A stretch of 63,117 bases of DNA from PWQG01 sp040882255 (GCA_040882255.1 JBBEBP010000031.1:1-63117), one strand, 5' to 3'; positions 51,382 through 60,371 are shown, numbered from the stretch's first letter. Translations and numbers: made by a program. Notes: generated by a model not told the origin, from the letters alone.

Positions 51382-53391
51382 TCAGCGGGACAGCATCTCT
51401 CCGGCCTTCGCGGCGATGTTCTCCGCTGTAAAGCCGAACTCCTTCATCAGCGCGCCACCCGGAGCCGATTCACCGAAACTCCGCATGCCGATGACGTCAC
51501 CGTCCAGGCCCACGTAACGGTACCAGCCATCCACAGCGCCGGCCTCGACGGCCAGGCGCTTGCGCACCGATGACGGCAGTACCTGCTCACGGTAGTCCGC
51601 ATCCTGGGCGTCAAAGGTATCAGTGGACGGCATGGCAACCAGTCGTACCGCCTTGCCATCCGCCTGTAATTGCTTCGTGGCCTGGCGGGCCGGCGCCACT
51701 TCCGAACCGGTGGCGATCAGGATCAGCTCCGGTGTGCCGTCACAGTCTTCCAGGATATAGCCGCCACGGGCGATATCGGCCAGTTGCTGCTCTGTACGAT
51801 CCTGGTGCGGCAGGCCCTGACGGGAGAATACCAGTGCGGTCGGTCCGCCGCTGCGCAGCAGCGCCAGTTTCCAGGCCACCGCCGTCTCCACGTCATCGGC
51901 GGTGCGCCAGGTGGACAGGTTCGGCGTGGACCGCAGTGTGCCCAATTGCTCCACTGGCTGGTGGGTGGGCCCGTCCTCGCCCTGACCGATGGAATCGTGC
52001 GTGTATACCATGATGCTGTGCTGCCTCATCAGGGAGGCCATACGCACAGCATTGCGGGCATACTCCATGAAGATCAGGAAGGTGCCGCCGTAGGGAATGA
52101 AACCACCGTGCAGGGCGATGCCGTTCATGATGGCGGTCATGCCGAACTCGCGCACACCGTAGAAAATATAGTTTCCGTCGGCATCCGCGCCGGTCAGCGG
52201 CTTGCTGCCGTCCCACTTCGTCAGGTTGGAACCGGTCAGATCGGCGGAACCGCCGATCAGTTCCGGCAGCAGCTTGCCATACGCGTTCAGGCACTTCTGT
52301 GATGTCTTGCGGGTGGCAACATCCTCGCCATTGTCCTGGCACTGACGGATGAAGTCGTCCGCCTCCTCCGCGAAGCTCTGCGGCACCTCGCCCTTCAGGC
52401 GCCGCACCAGTTCCATGGCGAGCTCGGGATGGGCCTCCTCGTAGCGGGTCATTTTCTCTTTCCACGCCGATTCGGCGGCAAAACCTTTCTCGCGCGCGTC
52501 CCAGTCCCGGTAAATGGTTTCCGGGACTTCGAACGGACCATGCTCCCAGCCCAGTTCCTTGCGCACCAGGGCGATTTCCTCATCGCCCAGCGGCGCTCCG
52601 TGAATGCCCGCCGTGCCTTTCTTGTTGGGCGCGCCGAAGCCGATCACGGTCTTGCAGCGGATCAGCGTCGGCTTGGTGGTCTCGGCGCGGGCCGACTTGA
52701 TCGCCTCGCTGACCTGATCAGGATCGTGGCCGTCCACGGACACGACATGCCAGCCGTAGGCTTCGAAACGCTGCGGCGTGTCATCGGTGAACCAGCCCTG
52801 CACCTCGCCATCAATCGATATGCCGTTGTCGTCGTAGAACACGATCAGCTTGCCCAGCTCCAGCGTGCCGGCCAGGGAGCAGACCTCGTGCGAGATGCCT
52901 TCCATCAGGCAGCCATCACCAGCGAACACGTACGTATAATGATCAATGATGTCGTGATCGGGTCGGTTGAACTGCGCCGCCAGTGTCTTCTCGGCGATCG
53001 CCATGCCCACGCCATTGGCCAGGCCCTGACCCAGCGGACCAGTGGTGGTCTCCACGCCCGGGGTATAACCGAGCTCCGGGTGTCCCGGGGTCTTCGAGTG
53101 CAGCTGCCGGAAGTTCTTCAGCTCCTCGACGGGCAGGTCGTAGCCGCTCAGATGCAGGAGGGAATAGACCAGCATGGAGCCGTGACCGTTGGACAGCACG
53201 AAGCGGTCACGGTTGACCCAGCCCGGGTTGACTGGATTGTGCCGCAGAAAATCGTTCCACAGGACCTCGGCAATATCGGCCATGCCCATCGGGGCACCCG
53301 GATGGCCGGAATTGGCTTTCTGCACGGCATCCATGGCAAGTGCACGAATGGCATTGGCGCGTTCACGGCGCGAAGTGACCGGGTCTGTCAT
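51382..53391 (-). CDS. tkt: Transketolase
   Basis: A 669-residue thiamine-diphosphate enzyme of the pentose phosphate pathway. The ThDP motif is GDGCLMEGISHEVCSLAG to DDNGIS; ANSGHPGAPMGMA at the N-terminus and THDSIGQGEDGPTHQPVEQ in the pyrimidine domain are hallmarks. It moves two-carbon units between sugar phosphates and so supplies erythrose 4-phosphate to Epd next door. The start at 53391 follows GGAGC; a longer frame has no homology. It heads the likely operon tkt-epd-pgk-fba. Confidence 0.96.
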   Translation of the reverse strand: MTDPVTSRRERANAIRALAMDAVQKANSGHPGAPMGMADIAEVLWNDFLRHNPVNPGWVNRDRFVLSNGHGSMLVYSLLHLSGYDLPVEELKNFRQLHSKTPGHPELGYTPGVETTTGPLGQGLANGVGMAIAEKTLAAQFNRPDHDIIDHYTYVFAGDGCLMEGISHEVCSLAGTLELGKLIVFYDDNGISIDGEVQGWFTDDTPQRFEAYGWHVVSVDGHDPDQVSEAIKSARAETTKPTLIRCKTVIGFGAPNKKGTAGIHGAPLGDEEIALVRKELGWEHGPFEVPETIYRDWDAREKGFAAESAWKEKMTRYEEAHPELAMELVRRLKGEVPQSFAEEADDFIRQCQDNGEDVATRKTSQKCLNAYGKLLPELIGGSADLTGSNLTKWDGSKPLTGADADGNYIFYGVREFGMTAIMNGIALHGGFIPYGGTFLIFMEYARNAVRMASLMRQHSIMVYTHDSIGQGEDGPTHQPVEQLGTLRSTPNLSTWRTADDVETAVAWKLALLRSGGPTALVFSRQGLPHQDRTEQQLADIARGGYILEDCDGTPELILIATGSEVAPARQATKQLQADGKAVRLVAMPSTDTFDAQDADYREQVLPSSVRKRLAVEAGAVDGWYRYVGLDGDVIGMRSFGESAPGGALMKEFGFTAENIAAKAGEMLSR

Positions 53392-53564
53392 ACGATTGGA
53401 GCTCCTGTCGGGGAGAGGGGTTGGTGAAAAGGCGTATTTTCGCGCAAATGGCTGCAATTTTCCACAGCAACCGCCGCACATTGTCGCCATCAGCGAATAT
53501 AATGATGATGTGTTCTGGCCATGATCAGACCCGATTCGCGCCAGACCACCTCAATGGAAGGGCA

Positions 53565-53975
53565 TCAGTCGGGGAAATTCGCCGCGTACTTTTTAATCCA
53601 CTCCTTCGCCGCCTCCTCGCTGGTCAGCGCGCGCCCTTCAGCCCGCAGGACTTCCGCGCGATAGTGTTCGATATGACATAATTGTTCCACCATGCGAATG
53701 GAAAACTGTGTGGACTGATCGCGAAAATCGACTCCCACGCAGTATCTGCCTCCTTCCTTGCGACACCAGACAACCACTCCATCGGCGACGAAATCCTCAT
53801 CGCTGACCGGGATCTCGATGTGGATGGGGGCGCCGCTCTGCCACGGGATATCCGAGCTGAAACAGAGGCCGCCCAGGCCGACATTCCTCAGCCGGGGTGC
53901 TTCTGCGGAATCGCTGGCGCTGCCTACCGAGAATGAAATGGGAATATCTGAAGGATGACGAATATAGCGACGCAT
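53565..53975 (-). CDS. PilZ-domain protein
   Basis: A 136-residue protein with a PilZ barrel in the first about 100 residues. The c-di-GMP switch motif RxxxR is present at RRYIR (residues 2-6), but the usual DxSxxG reads NVGLGG, with Gly in place of Ser. The hydrophobic core segment GVVVWCRKEGGRYCVGVDFRD is typical. The C-terminal helix (ALTSEEAAKEWIKKYA) is extra. c-di-GMP binding may be weakened. It is a single-gene unit next to the toxin-antitoxin region. Confidence 0.85.
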   Translation of the reverse strand: MRRYIRHPSDIPISFSVGSASDSAEAPRLRNVGLGGLCFSSDIPWQSGAPIHIEIPVSDEDFVADGVVVWCRKEGGRYCVGVDFRDQSTQFSIRMVEQLCHIEHYRAEVLRAEGRALTSEEAAKEWIKKYAANFPD

Positions 53976-54009
53976 ACTTTGATCCTTGCGGCGTACGGAC
54001 CACCTTGTT

Positions 54010-54190
54010 CAATAGCCGATCCATACCGCCACCATCAGGATGGCGTTGGTCGGCACTACCATGTTCGCAAAGCCATCGCCGAACTGGAAGGCCAGCACCG
54101 CAGTCTGCCGCGACACGCCCAGCAGGTCGGCCATGGGCGCCATCAAAGGCATGGTCACAAGCAGTAGTCCGCAGCACGCCGGTGATTCAC
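54010..54190 (-). pseudogene. Fragment of a YfcC/C4-dicarboxylate-type transporter gene
   Basis: One minus-strand frame reads TMPLMAPMADLLGVSRQTAV then LAFQFGDGFANMVVPTNAIL and ends at a TGA at 54010-54012. These are the late conserved segments of the YfcC/AbgT-like ion transporter group (typically PLADLVGVTRQ, LAFQFGDGFTN, IPT). Everything ahead of them is missing: the frame runs into the end of the hipB-like gene. The last membrane helix is lacking too. It is a remnant of a gene lost when the toxin-antitoxin pair arrived, or by deletion. Confidence 0.7.
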
Positions 54191-54468
54191 CGTCTGCGCA
54201 ACACCAGCCCCGTTTTCAATCCCAGTGGCCGGTATACACGGTTGAGCACGGACACCGTCTGCTGCCCAGTGTCCCGCTCGATGTCGGACAGCGTGCGACG
54301 GCTGACACCCGCCAGATCCGCATAGCGCGACTGATTCATGTCCAGCACTTCCTTGCGCACCCGGCGCAGCAGCTGACCTTCGGTCATCTCACCGCCGTGG
54401 ACCGCGTCCAGCCATTCGAGCAGCAGCGCCTCCCGCGCTTCCGGTGACAGTGTATCCTTGCTCTTCAC
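54187..54468 (-). CDS. HipB-like antitoxin, XRE/Cro helix-turn-helix protein
   Basis: A 93-residue DNA-binding protein. The helix-turn-helix is MNQSRYADLAGVSRRTLSDIERD; a 40-residue helical extension precedes it. It starts with GTG overlapping the hipA stop (GTGA). In HipBA pairs the antitoxin binds HipA and the operon promoter. Here it comes second in the transcript, after the toxin, the reverse of E. coli hipBA. The 3' end runs up to the transporter fragment. Confidence 0.82.
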   Translation of the reverse strand: MKSKDTLSPEAREALLLEWLDAVHGGEMTEGQLLRRVRKEVLDMNQSRYADLAGVSRRTLSDIERDTGQQTVSVLNRVYRPLGLKTGLVLRRR

Positions 54469-55817
54469 AGCAACTCCCAGCGCTTGAGGCGGTCATCCAC
54501 GGTATCCAGTCCCAGAGCCGGAACCCGGAGCAGCGTCTCCGGCATTCCCCGGGTCATCAGCCGGTCACGCAAACCGGCCAGACGCCCGGCCAACGTCCGT
54601 AAATCGGCCATCAGCCGCTCGGGAGTGGCGACATCCGACAGGGAAGCAGCGATAGCCGGCCAGTTATAGTCACCCCCCGCTTCCAACGGAGCCCCCCACT
54701 GCAAGGTACGGATGATACCCTCCGGGTCCGCCTTCATGGGCGCGAAGTCATAGACCGGAGACAGACGGATACCTGCAGGCGTTTTCAGAAATGCGGTATT
54801 GCGACCGTGATTGTCGCTGTTCCCGAAAACGATATTCAGCAGATCGCGCTGCAGCCACTGACTGACGAACGCTTCCCGGTCGAAAGATTCGTCCAGCTCC
54901 CGAACCCGGTACTGTTGTTGGAGCACAGCGACCAGCCGGCGGATGGCATCCCCATGCCGCAGAGGGGTAGCCGGCGGCTCGTGCAGTATGGAGTAGACCG
55001 ATTCGAGACCGAAACGCTGCAGTTGTCCGTCCACATGACAGACATCGAATCGCGGCAACCACAGGGAAGGATACTGCTCCCCCTCGACCAGACGCATGGC
55101 GGACGCATCGATGGTATCGATTCCGAGTGCATCCAGTTCACAATAGTAGGCATATTCGCCACGCAGAATGTCACAGTCCCGTTCTGACCGCTGGCCACGG
55201 GGAAACTTCACCAGATAGTGCCGATCCGGACACACCACATCGTCCTGAAACGTGTCGATCCAGACCTCGTTCCGTTCCGAACAGCGCAGCAGCAGTTTCG
55301 GGGCCTCACCACCCGCGCCGGTGGCGCCTCCGCTGACGGCACCCATTTGCTGCGCATACTCCAGGAAATCCGTATGCCGTTCGGCCACATCGCCCACCGT
55401 GAACCGACGCTCACGAACGGTGCTGTAGTCGGGCAGATTTTCCATCGATTCCCGCACCCGCAGGTTGCCCACCGGTGCAATGGTACCCCATTTCAGTAAC
55501 TCGAAATCCTGCCGGTCACCGCGCAGCCCCTGCAAACCCAGTTGACCAACCCAGTACCGGCGGGCGGCTCCGGACGGCATGATGTCGTCCAGAAAGCCGA
55601 ACCAGTGCGGCGCCCGATGGGACAGCATCAACTCGACCGGGAGTACCAGGCTGCAGGCATACTCGTCATCCCGTTCCAGCCATTGCAGCGCGTAGTCGCG
55701 TTCATAGCCCAGCGCCGCCTCCCCCTGGCGTCCGAGTTCCGGCTGCTCCAACTGCAACCGCGCGGCATCGTGCCACCGGGCTCCATGGAACAGCTGGATG
55801 GTAAGAGAGGCGCTCAC
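54465..55817 (-). CDS. HipA-family serine/threonine kinase toxin
   Basis: A 450-residue HipA-like kinase. The glycine-rich segment SGGATGAGGEAPKLLL recalls the AGGEQPK loop of E. coli YjjJ (HipH) more than that of HipA; HYLVKFP has the ATP lysine; the catalytic loop is FGNSDNHGRN (about residues 329-338) and the metal Asp is in VYDFAP. HipA kinases phosphorylate aminoacyl-tRNA synthetases and halt growth. GTG start with AGGA upstream. It overlaps the antitoxin gene by 4 bp. The 240-bp upstream stretch is AT-rich, unlike the region around it, which points to transfer. Confidence 0.85.
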   Translation of the reverse strand: MSASLTIQLFHGARWHDAARLQLEQPELGRQGEAALGYERDYALQWLERDDEYACSLVLPVELMLSHRAPHWFGFLDDIMPSGAARRYWVGQLGLQGLRGDRQDFELLKWGTIAPVGNLRVRESMENLPDYSTVRERRFTVGDVAERHTDFLEYAQQMGAVSGGATGAGGEAPKLLLRCSERNEVWIDTFQDDVVCPDRHYLVKFPRGQRSERDCDILRGEYAYYCELDALGIDTIDASAMRLVEGEQYPSLWLPRFDVCHVDGQLQRFGLESVYSILHEPPATPLRHGDAIRRLVAVLQQQYRVRELDESFDREAFVSQWLQRDLLNIVFGNSDNHGRNTAFLKTPAGIRLSPVYDFAPMKADPEGIIRTLQWGAPLEAGGDYNWPAIAASLSDVATPERLMADLRTLAGRLAGLRDRLMTRGMPETLLRVPALGLDTVDDRLKRWELL

Positions 55818-56078
55818 AAGGTCTTCCTGTCTTTTCCGGAAACAGATCTACATGAGCAGATTATTACACAATAGTTGGCTTGTCACCTGGTTATTGAGCG
55901 GAATATCACTCATAAAAGTAAATAAATACATGATATGAGCAAATATACGCGCATACATCAGCGGATGGCGAGTCGCACCCACCCGACTTCCTGGAGAGGC
56001 GACCCCGGGGCACCTGATTTGACGCTATAACGCCATGACGCTACACTGCAGTTACTGATGCCATACCCGGAGAATCCC

Positions 56079-56312
56079 GTGAGCGAGACATCGAAGCGGT
56101 CCACTGTTTATTTTGACCCCCAACTGCACGCCGCGCTTCGTCTGAAGGCCGCCCATACGCACCGTTCCCTGTCCGATATTGTCAACGAGGCGGTCCGCGC
56201 GGCACTGGCCGAGGACCAGGAAGATCTGGCCGCATTCGAGGAACGGGTTTCCGAGCCGACGATGAGCTATGAGGCACTGCTGGACGATCTGAAGGCCCAT
56301 GGCAAAATATAG
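56079..56312 (+). CDS. Ribbon-helix-helix antitoxin (RelB/CopG type)
   Basis: A 77-residue protein with a ribbon-helix-helix N-terminus (RSTVYFDPQLHAALRLKAAHTHRSLSDIVNEAVRAAL) and an acidic tail that should wrap around the toxin. Start chosen at GTG 56079, which has CGGAGA at proper distance; an ATG at 56058 would add seven residues. It overlaps the toxin gene by 14 bp. Confidence 0.85.
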   Translation: MSETSKRSTVYFDPQLHAALRLKAAHTHRSLSDIVNEAVRAALAEDQEDLAAFEERVSEPTMSYEALLDDLKAHGKI

Positions 56313-56562
56313 ACTCGTCTTCAGAAAATCCGTTGCAAAGGACCTTCGCTCAATACCGAACAAGAATGTTGCCCGTCTTCTTCAGCGCATGCAGGCGCTG
56401 CAGGACGACCCACGGCCAGTGGGCAGTGAAAAGCTTTCCGGGCAGGAGCGTTACCGGATCCGGCAGGGTGTGTACAGGATCATTTACGAAGTGGCGGATG
56501 AGCATCTCGTCGTGACCGTTGTCAAAACCGGTCACCGCAAACACGTTTACCAGCGCCGTTGA
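56299..56562 (+). CDS. RelE/ParE-family toxin
   Basis: An 87-residue basic protein with the RelE fold: FRKSVAKDLRSIPNKNVARLLQRMQAL as helices, then strands SGQERYRIRQGVYRIIYEV and the C-terminal HRKHVYQR. Such toxins cut mRNA on the ribosome; the Arg, Lys and Tyr of the last segments are candidate catalytic residues. It forms a pair with the overlapping RHH antitoxin gene. Confidence 0.9.
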   Translation: MAKYRLVFRKSVAKDLRSIPNKNVARLLQRMQALQDDPRPVGSEKLSGQERYRIRQGVYRIIYEVADEHLVVTVVKTGHRKHVYQRR

Positions 56563-56573
56563 CACCCGCTGCG

Positions 56574-57422
56574 TCAGTCCTCCAGTGACCCGCCGCGCTG
56601 CGGCAGCGGATACTGCGGGGTATCCGACAGGAAGGGCTGCACCAGCATCCGGTCCAGACGCTCCCAGGACGGTTCGCGGAACTGTGCCAGGCCGATAGTC
56701 ATGCCCTCGTGACCGTCCCGGGGCTGGGCGCGGTAGGTGCCCAGCAGACGATCCCAGAGCGACAGGTTGAAACCGAAGTTGCTGTTGGTCTCCCGCGGAT
56801 ACCAGGAGTGGTGCACCCGGTGGAAGTCCGGGGTCACGATGAACCAGCGCAGCACCCGGTCCAGAGCCAGCGGCAACCGCGCATTGGAGTGATTGAACAG
56901 GGCCAGGGAGCTGAGGATAGCCTCGAACACCAGCACGGCCAGCGCCGGCGCGCCGATGGCGACGACCACCGTCGCCTTGATGCCGTATGACAGCAGCAGC
57001 TCGACAGGATGGAACCGCAGCCCGGTGGTCAGGTCGAAGTCCAGGTCCGCGTGATGCATGCGGTGCAGCCGCCACAGCGCGGGCACGGCATGAAACAGCA
57101 CATGCTGCGCCCAGACGGTGAAATCCAGTACCACCACGGCCACCAGCAGAGCGGCCCAGGCAGGCAGCTCCACCACCTGCAGCAGCCCCCAGCCCTGCGC
57201 CTCCACGAACAGGCCCAGCCCGACCAGGCCGGCGGGAAACACCAGGCGGACCAGCAAAGTACCGGTCAGAATGACGCCGCCATTGTTGAACCAGCGCCAG
57301 GTCTTGCCCACGGTCAGCGCGCGGCGTGGGGCCAGCATCTCCCAGCTGGCCATGACTGCCAGCACCGCCAGCAATACCCCGAAGCGGATGAACGGCTCCT
57401 GCTCAAGGATCTGCTCTGTCAT
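56574..57422 (-). CDS. Sterol desaturase/fatty acid hydroxylase family membrane enzyme
   Basis: A 282-residue integral membrane di-iron enzyme. The eight-histidine clusters are visible: HVLFH, HRMHH (in WRLHRMHHADLDFD), and DFHRVHHSW later in the chain; four or five membrane segments. Members hydroxylate or desaturate lipids with oxygen; the substrate here is unknown. It is divergent from the ArsR-rhodanese gene, with a palindromic operator in between, so both may be controlled by that regulator. Confidence 0.88.
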   Translation of the reverse strand: MTEQILEQEPFIRFGVLLAVLAVMASWEMLAPRRALTVGKTWRWFNNGGVILTGTLLVRLVFPAGLVGLGLFVEAQGWGLLQVVELPAWAALLVAVVVLDFTVWAQHVLFHAVPALWRLHRMHHADLDFDLTTGLRFHPVELLLSYGIKATVVVAIGAPALAVLVFEAILSSLALFNHSNARLPLALDRVLRWFIVTPDFHRVHHSWYPRETNSNFGFNLSLWDRLLGTYRAQPRDGHEGMTIGLAQFREPSWERLDRMLVQPFLSDTPQYPLPQRGGSLED

Positions 57423-57558
57423 CGTTTGCCTCCGCGAACTGGGTGGTCAGAAAGCAGGCACCTGATACGATTAGCCGGTGGCTGCTGGCTTTACGGTTCG
57501 TTGTGTTCTCTCGCCAAGATCAACAAATACTATTCCGCCTACTCCGGATTTCCCGATT

Positions 57559-57582
57559 ATATTCTATTGAATGGTAGAATAT
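57559..57582. promoter_or_regulatory. Palindromic operator of the ArsR-rhodanese regulator
   Basis: Perfect 8-base arms ATATTCTA (57559-57566) and TAGAATAT (57575-57582) flank 8 bases. The size and AT-rich symmetry fit ArsR-family operators such as BigR boxes. It lies between the hydroxylase gene and the regulator gene. Confidence 0.7.
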
Positions 57583-57650
57583 TGCGCTAAAGGATGACGC
57601 ACTGTCAAGCGGGCCGGTATCATCCGGAGACCAGTAACAAGGTGAGCGAC

Positions 57651-58319
57651 ATGCCCATTTCACGACACGAACTCTTTGACACGTTGGCGATCGTCGCCCG
57701 GGCGCTGGGCAACGGCAACCGGCTGGAACTGCTCGAGCGCCTGGCCCAGGCGGAGGCGCCGGTGGAGACCCTCGCCGCGGCGGCGAGCCTGTCGGTGGGC
57801 AATGCGTCCCAGCATCTCCAGCAACTGCGCCGGGCTGGCCTGGTGACAGCCCGGCGGGAAGGCCGGCAGATGATCTACCGGCTCACCGATGACCGGATCA
57901 TCCTACTGATGGGCCTGATCCGGGACGTCGCGGAGAGCAACCTGGCCGAGGCCGAGCGCCTGGTCAGCCGGCTGTTCGACGACTCGGACGCCGACGGGGC
58001 GCTGGAGCCGGTTTCCCGTGATGAGCTGTGCGCGGCACTGGAGCGGAGCGCCGTTACCCTGCTGGATGTGAGGCCGGCGGACGAATACCGGTCGGGGCAC
58101 CTGCCGGGGGCCGTCAATCTGCCAATGGAAGAGCTGGATCACGCGCTGGAGGTATTGCCCAGGGAGCAGGAAATCGTCGCCTACTGCCGTGGCCCCTACT
58201 GCGTCCTGTCCCATCAGGCCGTGCAGCACCTGCGCCGGCTCGGCTTCCGGGTGCGCCGTTTCGAGGAAGGATTACCGGAATGGCGCGCGGCGGGCCTGCC
58301 GGTGGAGCAGACTCACTGA
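57651..58319 (+). CDS. ArsR-type regulator fused to a rhodanese domain
   Basis: A 222-residue fusion. The N-terminal winged helix (LGNGNRLELLERLAQAEAPVETLAAAASLSVGNASQHLQQLRRAG) is joined to a C-terminal rhodanese domain (LLDVRPADEYRSGHLPGAVNLP) with active-site CRGPYC. No cysteine lies in the DNA-binding domain, so sensing of sulfane sulfur, if any, would use the rhodanese cysteine. The start at 57651 has AAGGTGAG upstream; an ATG at 57594 is less likely. The order is regulator then yceI, 23 bp apart. Confidence 0.9.
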   Translation: MPISRHELFDTLAIVARALGNGNRLELLERLAQAEAPVETLAAAASLSVGNASQHLQQLRRAGLVTARREGRQMIYRLTDDRIILLMGLIRDVAESNLAEAERLVSRLFDDSDADGALEPVSRDELCAALERSAVTLLDVRPADEYRSGHLPGAVNLPMEELDHALEVLPREQEIVAYCRGPYCVLSHQAVQHLRRLGFRVRRFEEGLPEWRAAGLPVEQTH

Positions 58320-58342
58320 TACGATTCACCGAGGAGGTGACC

Positions 58343-58945
58343 ATGCAGGTACTGAATCTGACCACGAAAACCCTGACCGCGCTTGCCGTGCTGACGCTGT
58401 CAGCGGCCACCGCCCACGCGCAGCCGGCCACCTGGGACATCGATCCCGAGCACTTTTCCATCGCGTTCGACATCGAGCACCTGGGCTACCAACAGCAAAT
58501 CGGCCTGTTTCTGGACGGCTCGGGCAGCTTCCGCTATGACCCGGAAACGCAGGAGCTGCCCAGCGGCCGGGTCGAGGTGGGGGCGGCCAGCGTCTTCACC
58601 AACCACGACGAGCGTGACGAGCACCTGCGCGGCGGGGATTTCCTCGATACCGGGAACCATCCCTCCATTGTGTTCGAGGCCACCGGCTACACACCGGACG
58701 ACAGTGGTGAAGGCGGGACGCTCACGGGCGACCTGACGCTGCTGGGCACTACTCATCCAGTGGAGCTGGACGTGACCATCAACAAGCAGGCCCCTTATCC
58801 GATGGGGCACCGACAGGAAACACTGGGCATCTCGGCACACACGACAATTCAGCGCAGCCGCTGGGGCATGGACTACGGTGTGGCCGGCAATCTGGTTGGT
58901 GACGAGGTGACGCTGCGCTTTGAATTCGAGGCTATCCGGCAGTAG
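58343..58945 (+). CDS. YceI-family secreted lipid-binding protein
   Basis: A 200-residue exported lipocalin-like protein. Signal peptide in the first about 24 residues (cleaved after AHA), then WDIDPEHFSIAFDIEHLGY and SIVFEATGY typical of YceI. Family members bind polyisoprenoids such as octaprenyl chains in the periplasm. A perfect ribosome binding site GAGGAGGTGA precedes the ATG. It is probably co-transcribed with the ArsR-rhodanese gene. Confidence 0.92.
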   Translation: MQVLNLTTKTLTALAVLTLSAATAHAQPATWDIDPEHFSIAFDIEHLGYQQQIGLFLDGSGSFRYDPETQELPSGRVEVGAASVFTNHDERDEHLRGGDFLDTGNHPSIVFEATGYTPDDSGEGGTLTGDLTLLGTTHPVELDVTINKQAPYPMGHRQETLGISAHTTIQRSRWGMDYGVAGNLVGDEVTLRFEFEAIRQ

Positions 58946-58948
58946 CAC

Positions 58949-58974
58949 AAAAAGCGCGCTGTTTTCCGGCGCGC
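58949..58974 (-). terminator. Intrinsic terminator of the two-component operon
   Basis: On the minus strand GCGCGC, a 9-base loop and GCGCGC are followed by TTTTT. It lies 60 bp past the histidine kinase stop, between the convergent kinase and yceI genes. Confidence 0.75.
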
Positions 58975-59033
58975 GGGGGTACTCCCGCTATTTCCGAGCA
59001 GTGTTCATCGGCATCGGCCGGTAGCAACCCGGA

Positions 59034-60371
59034 TCAGGAAGGCCGTGGCAACTGTACTTCAGCTCTCAAACCACCGCGCCGGGTATTGCGCCAGGTAAAA
59101 TGCCCTCCGTATCGTTCCACGATATCGATGACTATGGACAGGCCCAGGCCATGCCCGGATTTCTTCTCATCCAGTCGCATCCCCCGGGTACCCAGCGATT
59201 CCCACATCGACTCATCCACACCCGGGCCGTCATCACAGACGAACAAATGATAGCCGTCGCTGTCTTCGCGCAACGACAGCTCCACCGCGTTCTCCGCCCA
59301 TTTGCCGGCATTGTCCAACAGGTTGCCCATCACCTCGTCCAGGTCATGCTGTTCCACCGGCCACCGTTGTTGCTGTGCGAGGGAGGTGTCCAGTTCAAAA
59401 CGCTTGTCGGGGTACAGCCGCCCGAACATCCACAACAGATCACGAGCCTGCCGCACCGGTTGTGCCGATTGACCGGCCTGGGGGCCGGAAAACTGGCTGC
59501 GCCGCATTTCCGCTTCCAGTTGCTGATCAATATCGGAAAGCCGACGGACAATTTCAGCCCGCATCGCGTCATCCACTGGTTGCTGCCTGTCTTCCAGAAT
59601 CGTGCGTACCGCTGCCACCGGGGTTTTTATACTGTGAGAGAGATTGGCCAGCGCCTCGCGGGAACGCTCGAGCCGCCGGTCCATTGTGTCCAGCAACTGA
59701 TTGAGTTGTTCTACCAGTGGCTGGAACTCTTCAGGGGTTCTGACAGCAATACGGGTACTACGCCCTGACTGCAGATCCAGTACGGCCTTACGAAGCTGTC
59801 TGACCGGCCGCATGGCCACCGTGATGCCGACCCAGATGGCCAACGCCATGGCAACGATCATCAGCATCGCCGCGATTCCCGTCCAGCGGTGCAGTTGCTG
59901 GTGCCTGCTTTCCAGTATACCGAGGTCCTCCGCCACCACCACCACTACCGGCTCGCCCTCGAACTGGAATATACGGCGATAGGCCAGCACACCCGCTGCC
60001 CCCGAGTCGACCGCCTCTTCCGACTGCAGCAATCCTTCCCTGTCCGCGCTCAGCAGATCAGTCAGGACAGACTCCCAGCGGGATGGCGACGTGATGGTGG
60101 ATGACGCTGTCCGGATAGCAAAGGCGTGATGAAAGACATCCTCGAAATACTCACCAGTGTCCAGGGATTCCAGGCCTGTTCCGGTCCGATACACCTGACG
60201 CTGCAGAAAGCCTGCCTCTTCCCGCAACCGCTCCTCCACGAAATCGGTAGCCATGCGGTCCAGGAGCAGACCGTGCATCATCCACGCTGCCGCCATCAGT
60301 ACCACACTGACCGGGACCAGAAACCACAACAATGATTTCCGCACCGAGTAACGACGTTCATGCGTTTGCAT
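59034..60371 (-). CDS. Sensor histidine kinase (PhoQ-like)
   Basis: A 445-residue inner-membrane kinase: TM1 (residues 12-32), a periplasmic sensor of about 125 residues, TM2, HAMP-like linker (MRPVRQLRKAVLDLQSG), the phospho-acceptor His near 245 in LSHSIKTPVA, and the ATP domain with N-box DNAGKWAEN, G1 DDGPGVD and G2 GHGLGLSIV. LSHSIKTP resembles the PhoQ motif. It overlaps the response regulator gene by 14 bp. The signal is not readable; the neighbouring copper genes suggest a metal. Confidence 0.9.
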   Translation of the reverse strand: MQTHERRYSVRKSLLWFLVPVSVVLMAAAWMMHGLLLDRMATDFVEERLREEAGFLQRQVYRTGTGLESLDTGEYFEDVFHHAFAIRTASSTITSPSRWESVLTDLLSADREGLLQSEEAVDSGAAGVLAYRRIFQFEGEPVVVVVAEDLGILESRHQQLHRWTGIAAMLMIVAMALAIWVGITVAMRPVRQLRKAVLDLQSGRSTRIAVRTPEEFQPLVEQLNQLLDTMDRRLERSREALANLSHSIKTPVAAVRTILEDRQQPVDDAMRAEIVRRLSDIDQQLEAEMRRSQFSGPQAGQSAQPVRQARDLLWMFGRLYPDKRFELDTSLAQQQRWPVEQHDLDEVMGNLLDNAGKWAENAVELSLREDSDGYHLFVCDDGPGVDESMWESLGTRGMRLDEKKSGHGLGLSIVIDIVERYGGHFTWRNTRRGGLRAEVQLPRPS

